Shown: positions 7,244 through 17,407, counted from the first letter of the stretch. The stretch is DNA of 25,754 nucleotides from Eubacterium sp. TM05-53 (GCF_003436425.1 NZ_QSPK01000031.1:1-25754); one strand, 5' to 3'. Translations and numbers: made by a program. The notes: generated by a model from the sequence alone, not told the origin.

Positions 7244-9330
7244 TACAACATGGATTTAAATAAAATGTCATTATAGTCTGGTAAAGGCCAGTCTTCTTTA
7301 GAAACATTGGTTTCAATTACATCTGTCAATTGACGAATCGTTTCCATCAATGGAAGTAATTCATCGGCCGCAAAACGAGCAGCTTGTTTTTCCGTTGTGG
7401 TTGCTTTGTTGATTAATGTTTCTAATGTATCTAGATGATTAGATACTAATTCTAAAGGTGTATTGATGTTTTTTAAGATCTTAACTTCTAATGGAGCATC
7501 AATACCACTTGATTTCTTTGTTTGAATGATTTGAGCCAATTTAGCTTCATAACTAAAGATAGCTGGTAAGATTTGTTTGCGCAACATATAAGCCATAGTT
7601 TTTGCTTCAATTTGAACGACTTGATAGTAGTTTGTGAGAAGGATACTTTCACGTGCATGCAATTCACTAGCTGAATATACATTGTGTTTTTCAAATAATT
7701 GTAGATTCTTTGGATCTGTATAGTGAGGAAGTGCATCCGCCGTTGTCTTAAGTTCTAATAAGCCACGTTTTTGTGCTTCTTTTTTCCATTCATCTGAATA
7801 TCCATTTCCAGAGAAGATGATACGTTTATGATTTCTTAATGTCTTTTGAATCAACGCAATCAAGGCCTTTGTCATATCTTCTTGTTTAACACATTCCAAT
7901 TCATCCGCAAACTGTGTTAATTCTTCAGCTACGATGGTGTTTAAAATAGTGTTTGGACAAGAAATGTTTAAGTTGGATCCAAGCATTCTGAATTCGAATT
8001 TATTACCTGTAAATGCGAATGGAGAAGTACGGTTACGGTCTGTAGAATCTTTTGCGATTGGAGGAAGGGTAGAAACACCTAATTCCAATTTACGATCGAT
8101 TGTATCTACATATTCGTTTCCAGCTTCAATGGCTTCAAGGATAGCTGTTAATTCTTCACCTAAATAGATAGAGATAATAGCTGGTGGAGCCTCATCAGCA
8201 CCTAAACGGTGGTCATTTCCAGCACTCGCAACTGAGATTCTTAATAGATCCTGGTATTCATCTACACCTTTGATGATGGCAGCTAGAACAGTTAAGAAAC
8301 GAATATTGTCTTTTGGAGAATCACCAGGTTCTAGAATATTTTCGCCTTCTTCTGTACAGAAAGACCAGTTATTGTGTTTACCACTACCATTGACACCATC
8401 AAATGGTTTTTCATGTAGTAAACATACCAATCCATGATGAGAAGCAACTTTTTGTAGAACTTCCATAGTCAATTGGTTTTGGTCATTCGCAATATTTGTT
8501 GATGTAAATACGGGCGCCAATTCAAACTGGCATGGAGCTACCTCTTTGTGTTCTGTCTTGGCATACACACCTAATTTCCAAAGTTCTTCATCCACTTCTT
8601 CCATATAGGCTTTTACACGTTCAGACAAACTACCAAAGTAGTGATCATCTAATTCTTGCCCTTTTACAGGTGCTGCACCAAATAATGTTCTTCCTGTAAC
8701 CAATAGGTCTAGACGATTTTTAAACATCTCTTCATCAATCAAGAAATATTCTTGTTCGGGTCCTACAGTTGTTTTAATTTTATGAATGTTGTAACCCATA
8801 ATGTTCAATAAACGAACGGCCGCTTTATTTAAGGCATCATTACTTCTTAATAATGGTGTTTTCTTATCCAAAGCACTACCATCGTAAGAACAGAATAAAG
8901 TTGGAATATATAAAGTCTTTTCTTTGACAAAAGCTAGAGAAGTTGGATCCCATGCGGTATATCCTCTGGCTTCGAATGTGGCACGCAATCCTCCACTTGG
9001 AAAACTTGAGGCATCGGGTTCACCTTTGATTAATTCTTTTCCTCTAAAATCTGAAATAACAGATGTTGGCCCTGTTGGATTGATAAACGCATCATGCTTT
9101 TCGGCAGTAATTCCTGTCATTGGCTGGAACCAGTGCGTATAGTGAGTTGCACCCTTATCCATAGCCCAGTCTTTCATGGCATTTGCGACTACATCTGCGA
9201 TTTCTTTAGGAAGTTCCTTTCCTTTTTCCATCACATCCATCATTTGTTTGTAGACGGCATGAGGCAAATATCTTTGCATAGCAGATGTACTGAATACGTC
9301 ACATCCAAAATATTCATCGACAATTTTCAT
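7243..9330 (-). CDS. glnN: Glutamine synthetase type III
   Basis: A 695-aa GSIII. It makes glutamine from glutamate, ammonia and ATP in the cytosol. The length is typical of GlnN (about 700 aa) and far above GSI or GSII. The N-terminal block (F-G-x-D-V-F-S-T-S-A-M), the H-Y-T-H-W-F-Q-P-M-T motif, N-P-T-G-P-T-S-V-I-S-D-F-R-G-K and G-E-P-D-A-S-S-F-P-S-G-G-L-R-A-T are clear family signatures. The ATP/glutamate region N-G-S-G-K-H-N-N-W-S and the D-R-N-R-T-S-P-F-A-F-T-G-N-K-F-E-F-R stretch follow. The start at 9330 is chosen because AGGAGGA lies 10 nt before it; a reading 15 codons longer has no ribosome site. No GlnR-like palindrome was seen upstream, and it stands as a single-gene unit closed by its own terminator. 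Confidence 0.97.
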   Translation of the reverse strand: MKIVDEYFGCDVFSTSAMQRYLPHAVYKQMMDVMEKGKELPKEIADVVANAMKDWAMDKGATHYTHWFQPMTGITAEKHDAFINPTGPTSVISDFRGKELIKGEPDASSFPSGGLRATFEARGYTAWDPTSLAFVKEKTLYIPTLFCSYDGSALDKKTPLLRSNDALNKAAVRLLNIMGYNIHKIKTTVGPEQEYFLIDEEMFKNRLDLLVTGRTLFGAAPVKGQELDDHYFGSLSERVKAYMEEVDEELWKLGVYAKTEHKEVAPCQFELAPVFTSTNIANDQNQLTMEVLQKVASHHGLVCLLHEKPFDGVNGSGKHNNWSFCTEEGENILEPGDSPKDNIRFLTVLAAIIKGVDEYQDLLRISVASAGNDHRLGADEAPPAIISIYLGEELTAILEAIEAGNEYVDTIDRKLELGVSTLPPIAKDSTDRNRTSPFAFTGNKFEFRMLGSNLNISCPNTILNTIVAEELTQFADELECVKQEDMTKALIALIQKTLRNHKRIIFSGNGYSDEWKKEAQKRGLLELKTTADALPHYTDPKNLQLFEKHNVYSASELHARESILLTNYYQVVQIEAKTMAYMLRKQILPAIFSYEAKLAQIIQTKKSSGIDAPLEVKILKNINTPLELVSNHLDTLETLINKATTTEKQAARFAADELLPLMETIRQLTDVIETNVSKEDWPLPDYNDILFKSML

Positions 9331-9694
9331 TTTTCTAGTATCCTCCTGTCGCGTATATAATATCATTATTTTCACAAATGTTTTGAAGAAATTTTCTTTT
9401 TTTTCAAAAAAACTCCATTTTTTTACGTATAAGAGTATGTAGGTGATGAGTAAAAAAACAAAGATGTAATTGTGGGCTTACCAGTTTCTTGGTTCATGAG
9501 ACAAATGTGGTGATACTTCTTTTCAACATCAATATTAAAGGTATTCAAAGACTTAACTAAGGATTTGTTGTTTATTAAGCAAACAAGCTACAAGAAAATA
9601 TAAAAATCCACATTGCGATATTTATAGATCTATGAGAATAGTTAGATATATTATTTGTAATTTACCAGAAATGCCTACTAGAAAAGAGGTGCTC
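9331..9694. other. 364-bp gap between glnN and the Rpn gene
   Basis: This AT-rich stretch holds the glnN leader (AGGAGGA and an AT-rich run, no convincing -35/-10 pair), a 54-codon minus-strand frame at 9423-9587 described separately, and the leader of the plus-strand Rpn gene. The two flanking genes diverge. Nothing else with structure was seen. Confidence 0.6.
9423..9587 (-). pseudogene. Possible remnant of an IS110-like transposase N-terminus
   Basis: A minus-strand frame of 54 codons runs from after a TAG at 9588-9590 to a TAA at 9423-9425. Its centre reads F-N-I-D-V-E-K-K-Y-H-H-I-C-L-M-N-Q-E-T-G-K-P. This has the look of the first strand pair of DEDD/IS110 transposases (G-I-D-V-x-K ... 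H ... D-x-x-G-K). It has no ribosome site and no in-frame ATG before that motif, and it ends 15-20 residues later in unrelated sequence. If real it is a decayed scrap; chance similarity over 20 residues is quite possible. Confidence 0.25.
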
Positions 9695-10639
9695 ATGCGT
9701 AGCGCAAATTTATTAAATGATTTCGCCTTTAAGTATGTGTTTGGCGAAGATTGTAAAGAGGCCAATGATGCCTTAAAATCATTAATCACTGTATTTTTAG
9801 AAAGGAAGGTGAATAGTGTTGTTGTTAAGAATTCAGAAATAGTAAAAGACTATAGTAAAATGAAAAGTCCTCGTTTGGATCTTTTAGTTGAATTTGATGA
9901 TCGAACGATGGTGGATTTAGAAATGCAGTTAAGACAAACGAAAGATAATTTGCCAATTCGCTTTAGTTATTATTTGGCTCGACTTCATGGTTCTCAACAA
10001 TTAGAAGGAAAATACTACAAACAATTAAAGGAAACGATCGTCTTAGTGTTCTTTAATGTAAATATAATTGAAAATGATAAGATGTGTAACACATTCACAT
10101 TAAGGAATGAAGAAGGCTTGTCTTTTGTTGAAGAAAGTCAAGATCGTATGAAGTTACGTACAGTTGAGATGGCAAAGTTAGATTTATATAAGCCGCTTGA
10201 AGACATGAATGAACAGGAGAAAATGATTTATTACTTTTTGAATTGCCATAAGGGATTGGATGATAGTAAAATTAAGGTGATGATAGAGAAGGATGGGGTG
10301 ATTCAAATGTTAGAGAAGCGTGTAGAAACCATATCGGATGACGGTTGGAAGAAAATAATAGAAGATTTTCAAAAACTGCATGAAAATGAAGAACGAATGG
10401 AACTACAACTTGAACTTGAAGAAGCTCATAAACAAGTAGAAGAAGCTCAAAAAGCAAAAGAAGAAGTTGAAAAGAAATTTGAAGAAGCAAATAAACAAAC
10501 TGAACTTGAAACAAAAAGAGCGGATGCAGCAGAAAAAAAGATTCAAGACATGATTCTTCGCCTTTCTAGTACAATGGATGTAAAAGCCATGGCTACACTA
10601 TTGAATATGTCTGTGGATGAAATTAAAAAGTATCTATAA
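9695..10639 (+). CDS. Rpn-family PD-(D/E)XK nuclease / putative transposase
   Basis: About 314 aa. The family includes E. coli RpnA, a recombination-promoting DNA nuclease. The N-terminus has the hallmark N-L-L-N-D-F-A-F-K-Y-V-F-G. The catalytic core is visible as S-P-R-L-D-L-L-V-E-F and then V-D-L-E-M-Q, giving the D ... E-x-Q arrangement of PD-(D/E)XK enzymes. From residue about 225 a long heptad-rich coiled coil (E-E-A-H-K-Q-V-E-E-A-Q-K) runs to about 285, and the protein ends with M-A-T-L-L-N-M-S-V-D-E-I, as in relatives. The start at 9695 is preferred because AGAGGTG precedes it; an in-frame ATG at 9671 and one at 9632 are alternatives. It is a single gene, convergent with pyrG. Confidence 0.82.
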   Translation: MRSANLLNDFAFKYVFGEDCKEANDALKSLITVFLERKVNSVVVKNSEIVKDYSKMKSPRLDLLVEFDDRTMVDLEMQLRQTKDNLPIRFSYYLARLHGSQQLEGKYYKQLKETIVLVFFNVNIIENDKMCNTFTLRNEEGLSFVEESQDRMKLRTVEMAKLDLYKPLEDMNEQEKMIYYFLNCHKGLDDSKIKVMIEKDGVIQMLEKRVETISDDGWKKIIEDFQKLHENEERMELQLELEEAHKQVEEAQKAKEEVEKKFEEANKQTELETKRADAAEKKIQDMILRLSSTMDVKAMATLLNMSVDEIKKYL

Positions 10640-10645
10640 AAAAGA

Positions 10646-12290
<1,645 letters not shown>

Positions 12291-12301
12291 TTAACTCGGC
12301 A

Positions 12302-12330
12302 ATTTTACACCTATGAAAAAAAGATGTAAA
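12302..12330 (-). promoter_or_regulatory. pyrG promoter
   Basis: On the minus strand TTTACA (12325-12330), a 17-bp spacer and TAAAAT (12302-12307): one mismatch in each hexamer. It lies 36 bp upstream of the pyrG ATG. The initial transcribed bases do not form the G-run used for reiterative-transcription control in Bacillus subtilis pyrG. Confidence 0.75.
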
Positions 12331-12369
12331 TAAAAAATTTAAAAAAATGATTTTCAATATAAAAGATAG

Positions 12370-12375
12370 TATAAT
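12370..12375 (+). promoter_or_regulatory. -10 element for the AI-2E family gene
   Basis: A perfect TATAAT 24 bp before the ATG at 12399. No good -35 lies 16-18 bp upstream. The leader would be short, with GAGGTGG close to the expected transcript start. Confidence 0.45.
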
Positions 12376-12398
12376 AAATTCGATTTGAGGTGGTTTTG

Positions 12399-13556
12399 AT
12401 GGACCTACATGAAAAAGAAAAAATGTACCAAAGACTCATTATTTTTACTTTATTGATTGGCATGGTTATCTATTATTTTGAAAAAATCGTTGATTTTATG
12501 GCATGGATTGGAACAATGTGTCTGCCATTTTTATTTGGCGCTGGACTTGCCTTTGTGTTTAATATTATATCGAACAATCTCATGCGCTATTTGATCAAAT
12601 GGTTTGATATAAAAGATACAAAAATCAAAAGAGTCCTATCCAATATTTTAGCCATCCTCATTGTGTTTGCCGTATTTGCCGCCTTTGTCGGTATAGTCAT
12701 ACCTAAGATTTTATTCTCCATTCAATTGTTGGTGTCAAACTTTCCACAAATGATCTATGAATTCTATATCTGGCTTTTAGACATCACAAAACACGTAGAT
12801 GTTGTCCATGACTTTTTACAACACTTAGATATCAATGCCTTTAGTACATTTGCGATTGATAATGTGAGTAAAAAAATCAGTTCCTGGTTAGTATCTGGAG
12901 GAGCCGATGATATATTTGGATCCATCTTTACGATTTTATCCACTACATTTTCTTGGTTTGCGCAAGCCTTTATCGCCATTGTATTCTCGTTTCTATTGTT
13001 GTTTAATAAAAAACAAGTGGTTCGTGAAACAAAATCTTTATTAAAGGCCTATCTTCCAGAAAAGGACTATGAAAAAATACGCCACGTATTAAAACTGATT
13101 ATTCGTATTTTCACGAGCTATGTAGGCGGAACTTGTTTGGAATGCTTGATTTTAGCTAGTTTAGTTACTGCAGGATCTTTGATCATGAAGATTCCTTATG
13201 CGTTTTTAATAGGCCTAGTTGTAGGCATTGGAGCCCTTGTGCCTATGTTTGGCGCCTTGGTTGCTGCTTTACTATGTACATTCTTTATTGCGATGACATC
13301 CCCAGTACAAGGATTCACCTTTATCGTGATGTTTATCTGTATTCAACAAATCGAAGGAAACTTTATCTATCCGCACGTTGTAGGTAAGTCGGTAGGTTTT
13401 CCACCTATGTACATCATTGTAGCCATCACCATCGGAGCGAATGTGGCAGGAATTATTGGAATCATTATTTTTATTCCAATCTGTTCATGCATCTATCAAT
13501 TAGTAAGTGAAGATGTATTAACTAGACTTCAAAAAGTAAAAGAAGTATCCGATTAA
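12399..13556 (+). CDS. AI-2E family (PerM/YtvI-type) membrane transporter
   Basis: A 385-aa polytopic membrane protein with about 7-8 hydrophobic segments: two near residues 14-55, one near 80-105, then after a soluble stretch (110-180) one near 185-205 and a dense block from about 240 to the end. The signature of the family is in the C-terminal half: V-G-I-G-A-L-V-P-M-F-G-A and later Q-Q-I-E-G-N-F-I-Y-P-H-V-V-G-K-S-V-G, followed by P-P-M-Y-I-I-V-A-I. Members export autoinducer-2 or act as cation exchangers; the substrate here is unknown. The ATG at 12399 has GAGGTGG at 12387-12392; a GTG at 12390 lies inside that site. It is divergent from pyrG and ends about 60 bp before the ankyrin gene. 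Confidence 0.9.
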   Translation: MDLHEKEKMYQRLIIFTLLIGMVIYYFEKIVDFMAWIGTMCLPFLFGAGLAFVFNIISNNLMRYLIKWFDIKDTKIKRVLSNILAILIVFAVFAAFVGIVIPKILFSIQLLVSNFPQMIYEFYIWLLDITKHVDVVHDFLQHLDINAFSTFAIDNVSKKISSWLVSGGADDIFGSIFTILSTTFSWFAQAFIAIVFSFLLLFNKKQVVRETKSLLKAYLPEKDYEKIRHVLKLIIRIFTSYVGGTCLECLILASLVTAGSLIMKIPYAFLIGLVVGIGALVPMFGALVAALLCTFFIAMTSPVQGFTFIVMFICIQQIEGNFIYPHVVGKSVGFPPMYIIVAITIGANVAGIIGIIIFIPICSCIYQLVSEDVLTRLQKVKEVSD

Positions 13557-13557
13557 T

Positions 13558-13582
13558 TTGACATAAATAATGTCTATATAAG
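13558..13582 (+). promoter_or_regulatory. TTGACA box overlapping a small palindrome
   Basis: TTGACA (13558-13563) overlaps the inverted repeat GACAT-AAATA-ATGTC (13560-13574). A TATATAAG run follows at 13575 but is too close for a standard -10, and no good hexamer stands at 17 bp. This may be the control region of the ankyrin-WYL unit, perhaps bound by the WYL regulator itself; that is inference. Confidence 0.3.
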
Positions 13583-13616
13583 TTGTATCCTTTGAGTATA
13601 GAAAGAAGGGTACAAT

Positions 13617-13955
13617 ATGAACGCAGAAAAAAGATTAGCTATGGATTTATTAGATGCTGTATGGAAAGAAGATGTACAAGGAGTTAAAAACTGCCTAGAA
13701 CTTGGGGCTAGTCCAAGCTGGGTATTTAATGGATATCCTATTTTGATGCATGCCATCAGCATTGGAAATGAAGAAATTGTAAATATTTTAATTGATGCCG
13801 GAGCCATTCAAAAACAAGAAGCTTTAGGTTTTGCGCTTGAAAGAGGGATTGGTCAAATGATACGTCCACTTGTATTTCGTGGTATTGTTCCTAAACATTT
13901 TGAACCAAAAAAAGGCTTTGGCTACTATCCCCAAAGATTTTGCAGCACGCACTAA
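13617..13955 (+). CDS. Small ankyrin-repeat protein
   Basis: A 112-aa protein with about two and a half ankyrin repeats: L-L-D-A-V-W-K-E-D-V-Q-G-V-K-N-C-L-E-L-G-A-S-P, then G-Y-P-I-L-M-H-A-I-S-I-G-N-E-E-I-V-N-I-L-I-D-A-G-A, then a weaker A-L-G-F-A-L-E-R-G. Ankyrin repeats bind other proteins; the partner is unknown. The last residues (Q-R-F-C-S-T-H) follow a run of four C and are unlike the rest. Losing one C would give P-K-D-F-A-A-R-T-K-R-R with a stop at 13963-13965, 3 bp before the next gene. The present reading may therefore be frameshifted at its end. It is the first gene before the WYL regulator. Confidence 0.75.
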   Translation: MNAEKRLAMDLLDAVWKEDVQGVKNCLELGASPSWVFNGYPILMHAISIGNEEIVNILIDAGAIQKQEALGFALERGIGQMIRPLVFRGIVPKHFEPKKGFGYYPQRFCSTH

Positions 13956-13968
13956 AAGGAGATAAGAG

Positions 13969-14928
13969 ATGAATCGAACAAACTTATGCATTCGCATGTT
14001 ACAACTATTAAAGGCAAGAGGGAAAATGAACACAACACAGCTTGCCACAGAATTGGAAGTCAATCCACGTAATATTCGTGAATTTAAAAAAGAGCTTGTA
14101 CTAGCTGGATATAATGTAGAAGAAGTAAAGGGACGCTATGGAGGATATATCTTAAATGATGAATATGATCTTCCAGTCACTATTTTTAGTGACGAACAAA
14201 AGGATGCTTTGGTGCAATCTTATAAGTTTATGCGTACACAAAAAGACTTTAAGCCCCTTCCATTATACTGTGATGCGATGGATAAGATTATTTCGACAAG
14301 CAAAATTTCATCCAACGATTCCTTACACTATATGTCCAATTCTATGGAAATCGATGAAAAGATCTCAAGTATGATCGATAAGACGCAACAAGCCATGAAC
14401 CATGGTCTTTGCGTCCTTTTGTCGTACCAGTCTTTACAGGATGAAGCCCCTAAACAATTTGAGGTGGAACCCTATGAAATCATCCACTACCACAAGTCTT
14501 ATTACTTAATCGGTTTTTCTTTGTTAAGAAAAGACTATCGTATGTACCGCTTTAGTTCGCAACGTATGTTTTCATGTGAAATTTCATCGAGACACTTCAT
14601 TCGTGACAATCACTTTCATTTAAGTAACTACATTGGAGAACATTCTTTGATTCCTTTAGATTTAAAACAAGTGCAAGTACGTGTCTATCATACAGAAAAT
14701 GGACTTCGTTTATTTAAAGAAAAATATTGGGGCAATAAACTACAAGCCATCCATAAACAAGAAACATATACAGATTTTGAATTCTATACAGACGACATGT
14801 CAAACTTGTATCAATCTTTGTTTTCTATGAGTGATCAAATGAAAATTTTAGGGCCTGAAGATGTAAAATCTGCCTATTTGACTCGTGTTCAAAAAATATT
14901 AAATGCGTATAGGGATGAAAAGAATTAA
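13969..14928 (+). CDS. HTH-WYL transcriptional regulator
   Basis: A 319-aa one-component regulator. Residues about 5-62 form a winged HTH of the HTH_11 type (M-L-Q-L-L-K ... T-T-Q-L-A-T-E-L-E-V-N-P-R-N-I-R-E-F ... G-R-Y-G-G-Y). Residues about 135-215 form the WYL domain (V-L-L-S-Y-Q, V-E-P-Y-E-I-I-H-Y-H-K-S-Y-Y-L-I-G-F, then R-M-Y-R-F-S-S-Q-R), where the name-giving W-Y-L reads Y-Y-L. WYL domains sense nucleic acid or nucleotide ligands and often control DNA-damage or defence genes. A C-terminal extension (about 230-310) matches the WCX region. The start follows AGGAGATAAG. It lies between the ankyrin gene and a nuclease-like gene and could regulate both. Confidence 0.85.
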   Translation: MNRTNLCIRMLQLLKARGKMNTTQLATELEVNPRNIREFKKELVLAGYNVEEVKGRYGGYILNDEYDLPVTIFSDEQKDALVQSYKFMRTQKDFKPLPLYCDAMDKIISTSKISSNDSLHYMSNSMEIDEKISSMIDKTQQAMNHGLCVLLSYQSLQDEAPKQFEVEPYEIIHYHKSYYLIGFSLLRKDYRMYRFSSQRMFSCEISSRHFIRDNHFHLSNYIGEHSLIPLDLKQVQVRVYHTENGLRLFKEKYWGNKLQAIHKQETYTDFEFYTDDMSNLYQSLFSMSDQMKILGPEDVKSAYLTRVQKILNAYRDEKN

Positions 14929-14961
14929 AAATTGAAGTACAATAGATATGGTGAAATTTTT

Positions 14962-16431
14962 ATGTTACATGTATCAGATTTAATGCGTGAAATGAAATGT
15001 GACTGTTTTTGTTGGAACAGTGCCCACAATTCACTTCACCAGGAAAGTTTTTATAAAATGGATTGTCCGTTTTCCGATCTATGGAGAAATTATTTAAATG
15101 CGATTGAATGTGGCTTAGGCCACTCTATGGATTCAAATGAACAATCTTTACAATTATTAGGAGAAAATGAAGTCGTATGTTTTGCACGCTTTGAATATAA
15201 GGAGTGTCGTACAAAGATTCCATATCTAAAAAAATTAGAGAATGGATATATGGCTGTATACCCACATTTAAGTGCTTATCCAAAAGAGAATGAAGCTTTG
15301 ATCATGAAGGTCAATCAAATCATTTTGGCACATTGTGGGGTTCGTGTGGTTGAAAATCGCATTGTTTATTTAAATAAAGAATATGTTCGCCAGGATGAAT
15401 TAGATTTAAATGAACTCTTATGTATGAGTGACAAGCTATTCAATAAGCGCAATCACTTATCAAAAACAATTGCCGAATGCATGGATGAAGTGGACATTGA
15501 TTTAGATAGTTGGATTGAAAGAACAAAAGAAATTTTAAATCGAGCAAGTGTTACGCCAGTTCGTACAAAACAATGTACGGCATTAAGAAGATGCAATTAC
15601 TATTCTGTATGTTTTGATGAATCCAATGAACCGGACGATTCGATTTTATTCTTTACAACCAATCAACATAAGTTAGATGCATATGATCGTGGTATTCGTC
15701 ATATTCATGAGTTGCCATTGAATCAAATCGAAGGATTCCGTCTTCAATATGCGCAATATATGGCGAGTAAAACGCAAAAACCATTTATGGATCGTGCAGC
15801 CTTACAAGTATGGATGAAACAAATCAAATATCCAATTTCGTATTTGGATTTTGAATGGGATACTTTTGCGGTACCACCCTATAAGAATATGAAACCCTTT
15901 GATGTATTGTGTTTTCAATATAGTCTTCATGTTGAAACTTCCAATGGAAATTTAACGCATTATAACTTCTTTGAATCCAAAGATTGCCGTCGTCATTTTG
16001 TTGAACAATTGATCAAAGACCTTCCTAAAACGGGAACGATTCTTGTTTATAATATGGAGGGTGCTGAAAAGCTAAGATTGAAACAATTAGCGAGTCAATT
16101 TGAGGAATATAGAGAAGACTTAGAGTCGATTTGTGCAAGAATGGTGGATTTATCAAAACCATTTGAAGCCGGACTCTACTACAATTCAAAAATGCGTGGG
16201 CATTATTCATTGAAGAGTATATTGCCTGTATTCTCAAAAGATGTTTCTTATCATGATTTGGATATTCAAAATGGTTTAAATGCCGTATTTGCGTATCGCA
16301 CATATGATGAGAAGAATGAAAAAGAGAAAAAAGAAGTAAAAGAAGCCATTTCAACATATTGTCAGATGGATACTTATGCAGAATATGTTGTATTTCATGG
16401 TTTGATCAAGGAGGTCGAAAAAGATGCCTAA
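14962..16431 (+). CDS. DUF2779-family nuclease-like protein
   Basis: 489 aa from the ATG at 14962, preceded by a weak GGTGA; a TTG at 14932 gives ten more residues without a ribosome site. The C-terminal half matches DUF2779: Y-L-D-F-E-W-D-T ... P-F-D-V-L-C-F-Q-Y-S-L-H-V, then I-L-V-Y-N-M-E-G-A-E, R-M-V-D-L, G-H-Y-S-L-K-S-I-L-P, and a final Y-C-Q-M-D-T. D-F-E ... Y-N ... D is the layout of a DEDD-type RNase H-fold exonuclease. The N-terminal half has C-D-C-F-C near residue 15 and later C-x5-C-x5-C (K-Q-C-T-A-L-R-R-C-N-Y-Y-S-V-C), the spacing expected of an Fe-S cluster as in Cas4/AddB-like PD-(D/E)XK nucleases. Function is not established for the family. Its last 8 bases overlap the next gene. 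Confidence 0.82.
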   Translation: MLHVSDLMREMKCDCFCWNSAHNSLHQESFYKMDCPFSDLWRNYLNAIECGLGHSMDSNEQSLQLLGENEVVCFARFEYKECRTKIPYLKKLENGYMAVYPHLSAYPKENEALIMKVNQIILAHCGVRVVENRIVYLNKEYVRQDELDLNELLCMSDKLFNKRNHLSKTIAECMDEVDIDLDSWIERTKEILNRASVTPVRTKQCTALRRCNYYSVCFDESNEPDDSILFFTTNQHKLDAYDRGIRHIHELPLNQIEGFRLQYAQYMASKTQKPFMDRAALQVWMKQIKYPISYLDFEWDTFAVPPYKNMKPFDVLCFQYSLHVETSNGNLTHYNFFESKDCRRHFVEQLIKDLPKTGTILVYNMEGAEKLRLKQLASQFEEYREDLESICARMVDLSKPFEAGLYYNSKMRGHYSLKSILPVFSKDVSYHDLDIQNGLNAVFAYRTYDEKNEKEKKEVKEAISTYCQMDTYAEYVVFHGLIKEVEKDA

Positions 16432-17398
16432 TATTATTACTCATACTTTATTTGCACAAGAAATTTTTGATAAGGTGGATGAAAATACGCATGATTTATT
16501 TGAACCTAGACTTCACTTATTGGAAATTGGTTCAAATGGACCTGACTTTTTGTTCTTTCATGGTATGAATCCAAAGGATTTCTTTAAAAAGAGTGATTTA
16601 CGTGTTTCTGGTTCTATGTTTCATGCAGGTCATGTGAATGAATTTTATCAAAAAGCCTTGATTTCCGTTCGTAATGAAGCCAATGAAGACATTAAAAAAG
16701 ATATGATGACCTATGTTTGTGGACATTTATGTCACTGGGCATTGGATGCGACAAGCCATCCATATGTGTTCTATCGTACAGGAACTTGCAAAGGCAAGAG
16801 TGCATGGTATCACCATCGTTTTGAATCGTTGATTGATGCGATCATGTTGAAGGTAAAAAAAGAATGTACGATTGAAGATTTTAAATTCTATGAAATCAGT
16901 GATGCATCGAAAGAAGAGGCTCGTGCTATTGCACGTATTTATGTGCCAGCAATCCGTCAAATTCTAGGTTTTCAAATCAAACCACACCAGATCATGGAAA
17001 GCTTAAAGGATTGGCACTTCATTGAATCTTTATTCTATGATGCTTCTGGAGATAAGTTAAAGGCACTTCAAACATTAGAGACTTTCACAAAAGCCTACAA
17101 TTCATTGTCTGGATATATCGTACCGAATGAGCCGGATGATCCATATGATGTGATGAATTTATTACATACGCGTTGGGTACATCCAAGTGATGATACGTTT
17201 GTTTCAACAGAGAGTTTCTTTGACTTATACGATAAAGCACAGCTTCTTGCGATGGAGGCCATTCGCTTATTCTTAGCGGCGTGTGAAAATCCAGATTTAG
17301 ATGGCGACTTATTAAATTTGATTAAAGATCGAAACTATAATTTGGGTACAAATGATCACAAGGAAATGACAAATTTTGATTTAATTTGGGAAAAATAG
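16424..17398 (+). CDS. Zinc-dependent phospholipase C family protein
   Basis: A 324-aa protein of the zinc-dependent phospholipase C superfamily (PF00882-like). Metal-binding histidines and aspartates appear in the expected order: N-I-I-T-H near the N-terminus, G-S-N-G-P-D-F, M-F-H-A-G-H, G-H-L-C-H-W-A-L-D-A-T-S-H-P-Y and Y-H-H-R-F-E. There is no signal peptide, unlike secreted clostridial toxins, so it is a cytoplasmic member of unknown substrate. Such members are common in gut Bacillota. The ATG follows AAGGAGG and lies 8 bp inside the end of the DUF2779 gene, so the two are translationally coupled. Confidence 0.85.
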   Translation: MPNIITHTLFAQEIFDKVDENTHDLFEPRLHLLEIGSNGPDFLFFHGMNPKDFFKKSDLRVSGSMFHAGHVNEFYQKALISVRNEANEDIKKDMMTYVCGHLCHWALDATSHPYVFYRTGTCKGKSAWYHHRFESLIDAIMLKVKKECTIEDFKFYEISDASKEEARAIARIYVPAIRQILGFQIKPHQIMESLKDWHFIESLFYDASGDKLKALQTLETFTKAYNSLSGYIVPNEPDDPYDVMNLLHTRWVHPSDDTFVSTESFFDLYDKAQLLAMEAIRLFLAACENPDLDGDLLNLIKDRNYNLGTNDHKEMTNFDLIWEK

Positions 17399-17407
17399 GT
17401 GGAAGGG

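Noticed and set aside
7934..9360. Open frames on the plus strand across glnN
   Set aside because: They lie fully antisense to a conserved gene, have no ribosome sites, and show no family motif.
9331..9400. GlnR operator (TGTNA-N7-TNACA) upstream of glnN
   Set aside because: A TGTGA half-site is present but no matching second half follows at the right distance.
10272..10514. Leucine-rich minus-strand frame inside the Rpn gene
   Set aside because: It is the mirror of the glutamate/lysine-rich coiled coil, whose GAA/AAG codons read as TTC/CTT on the other strand.
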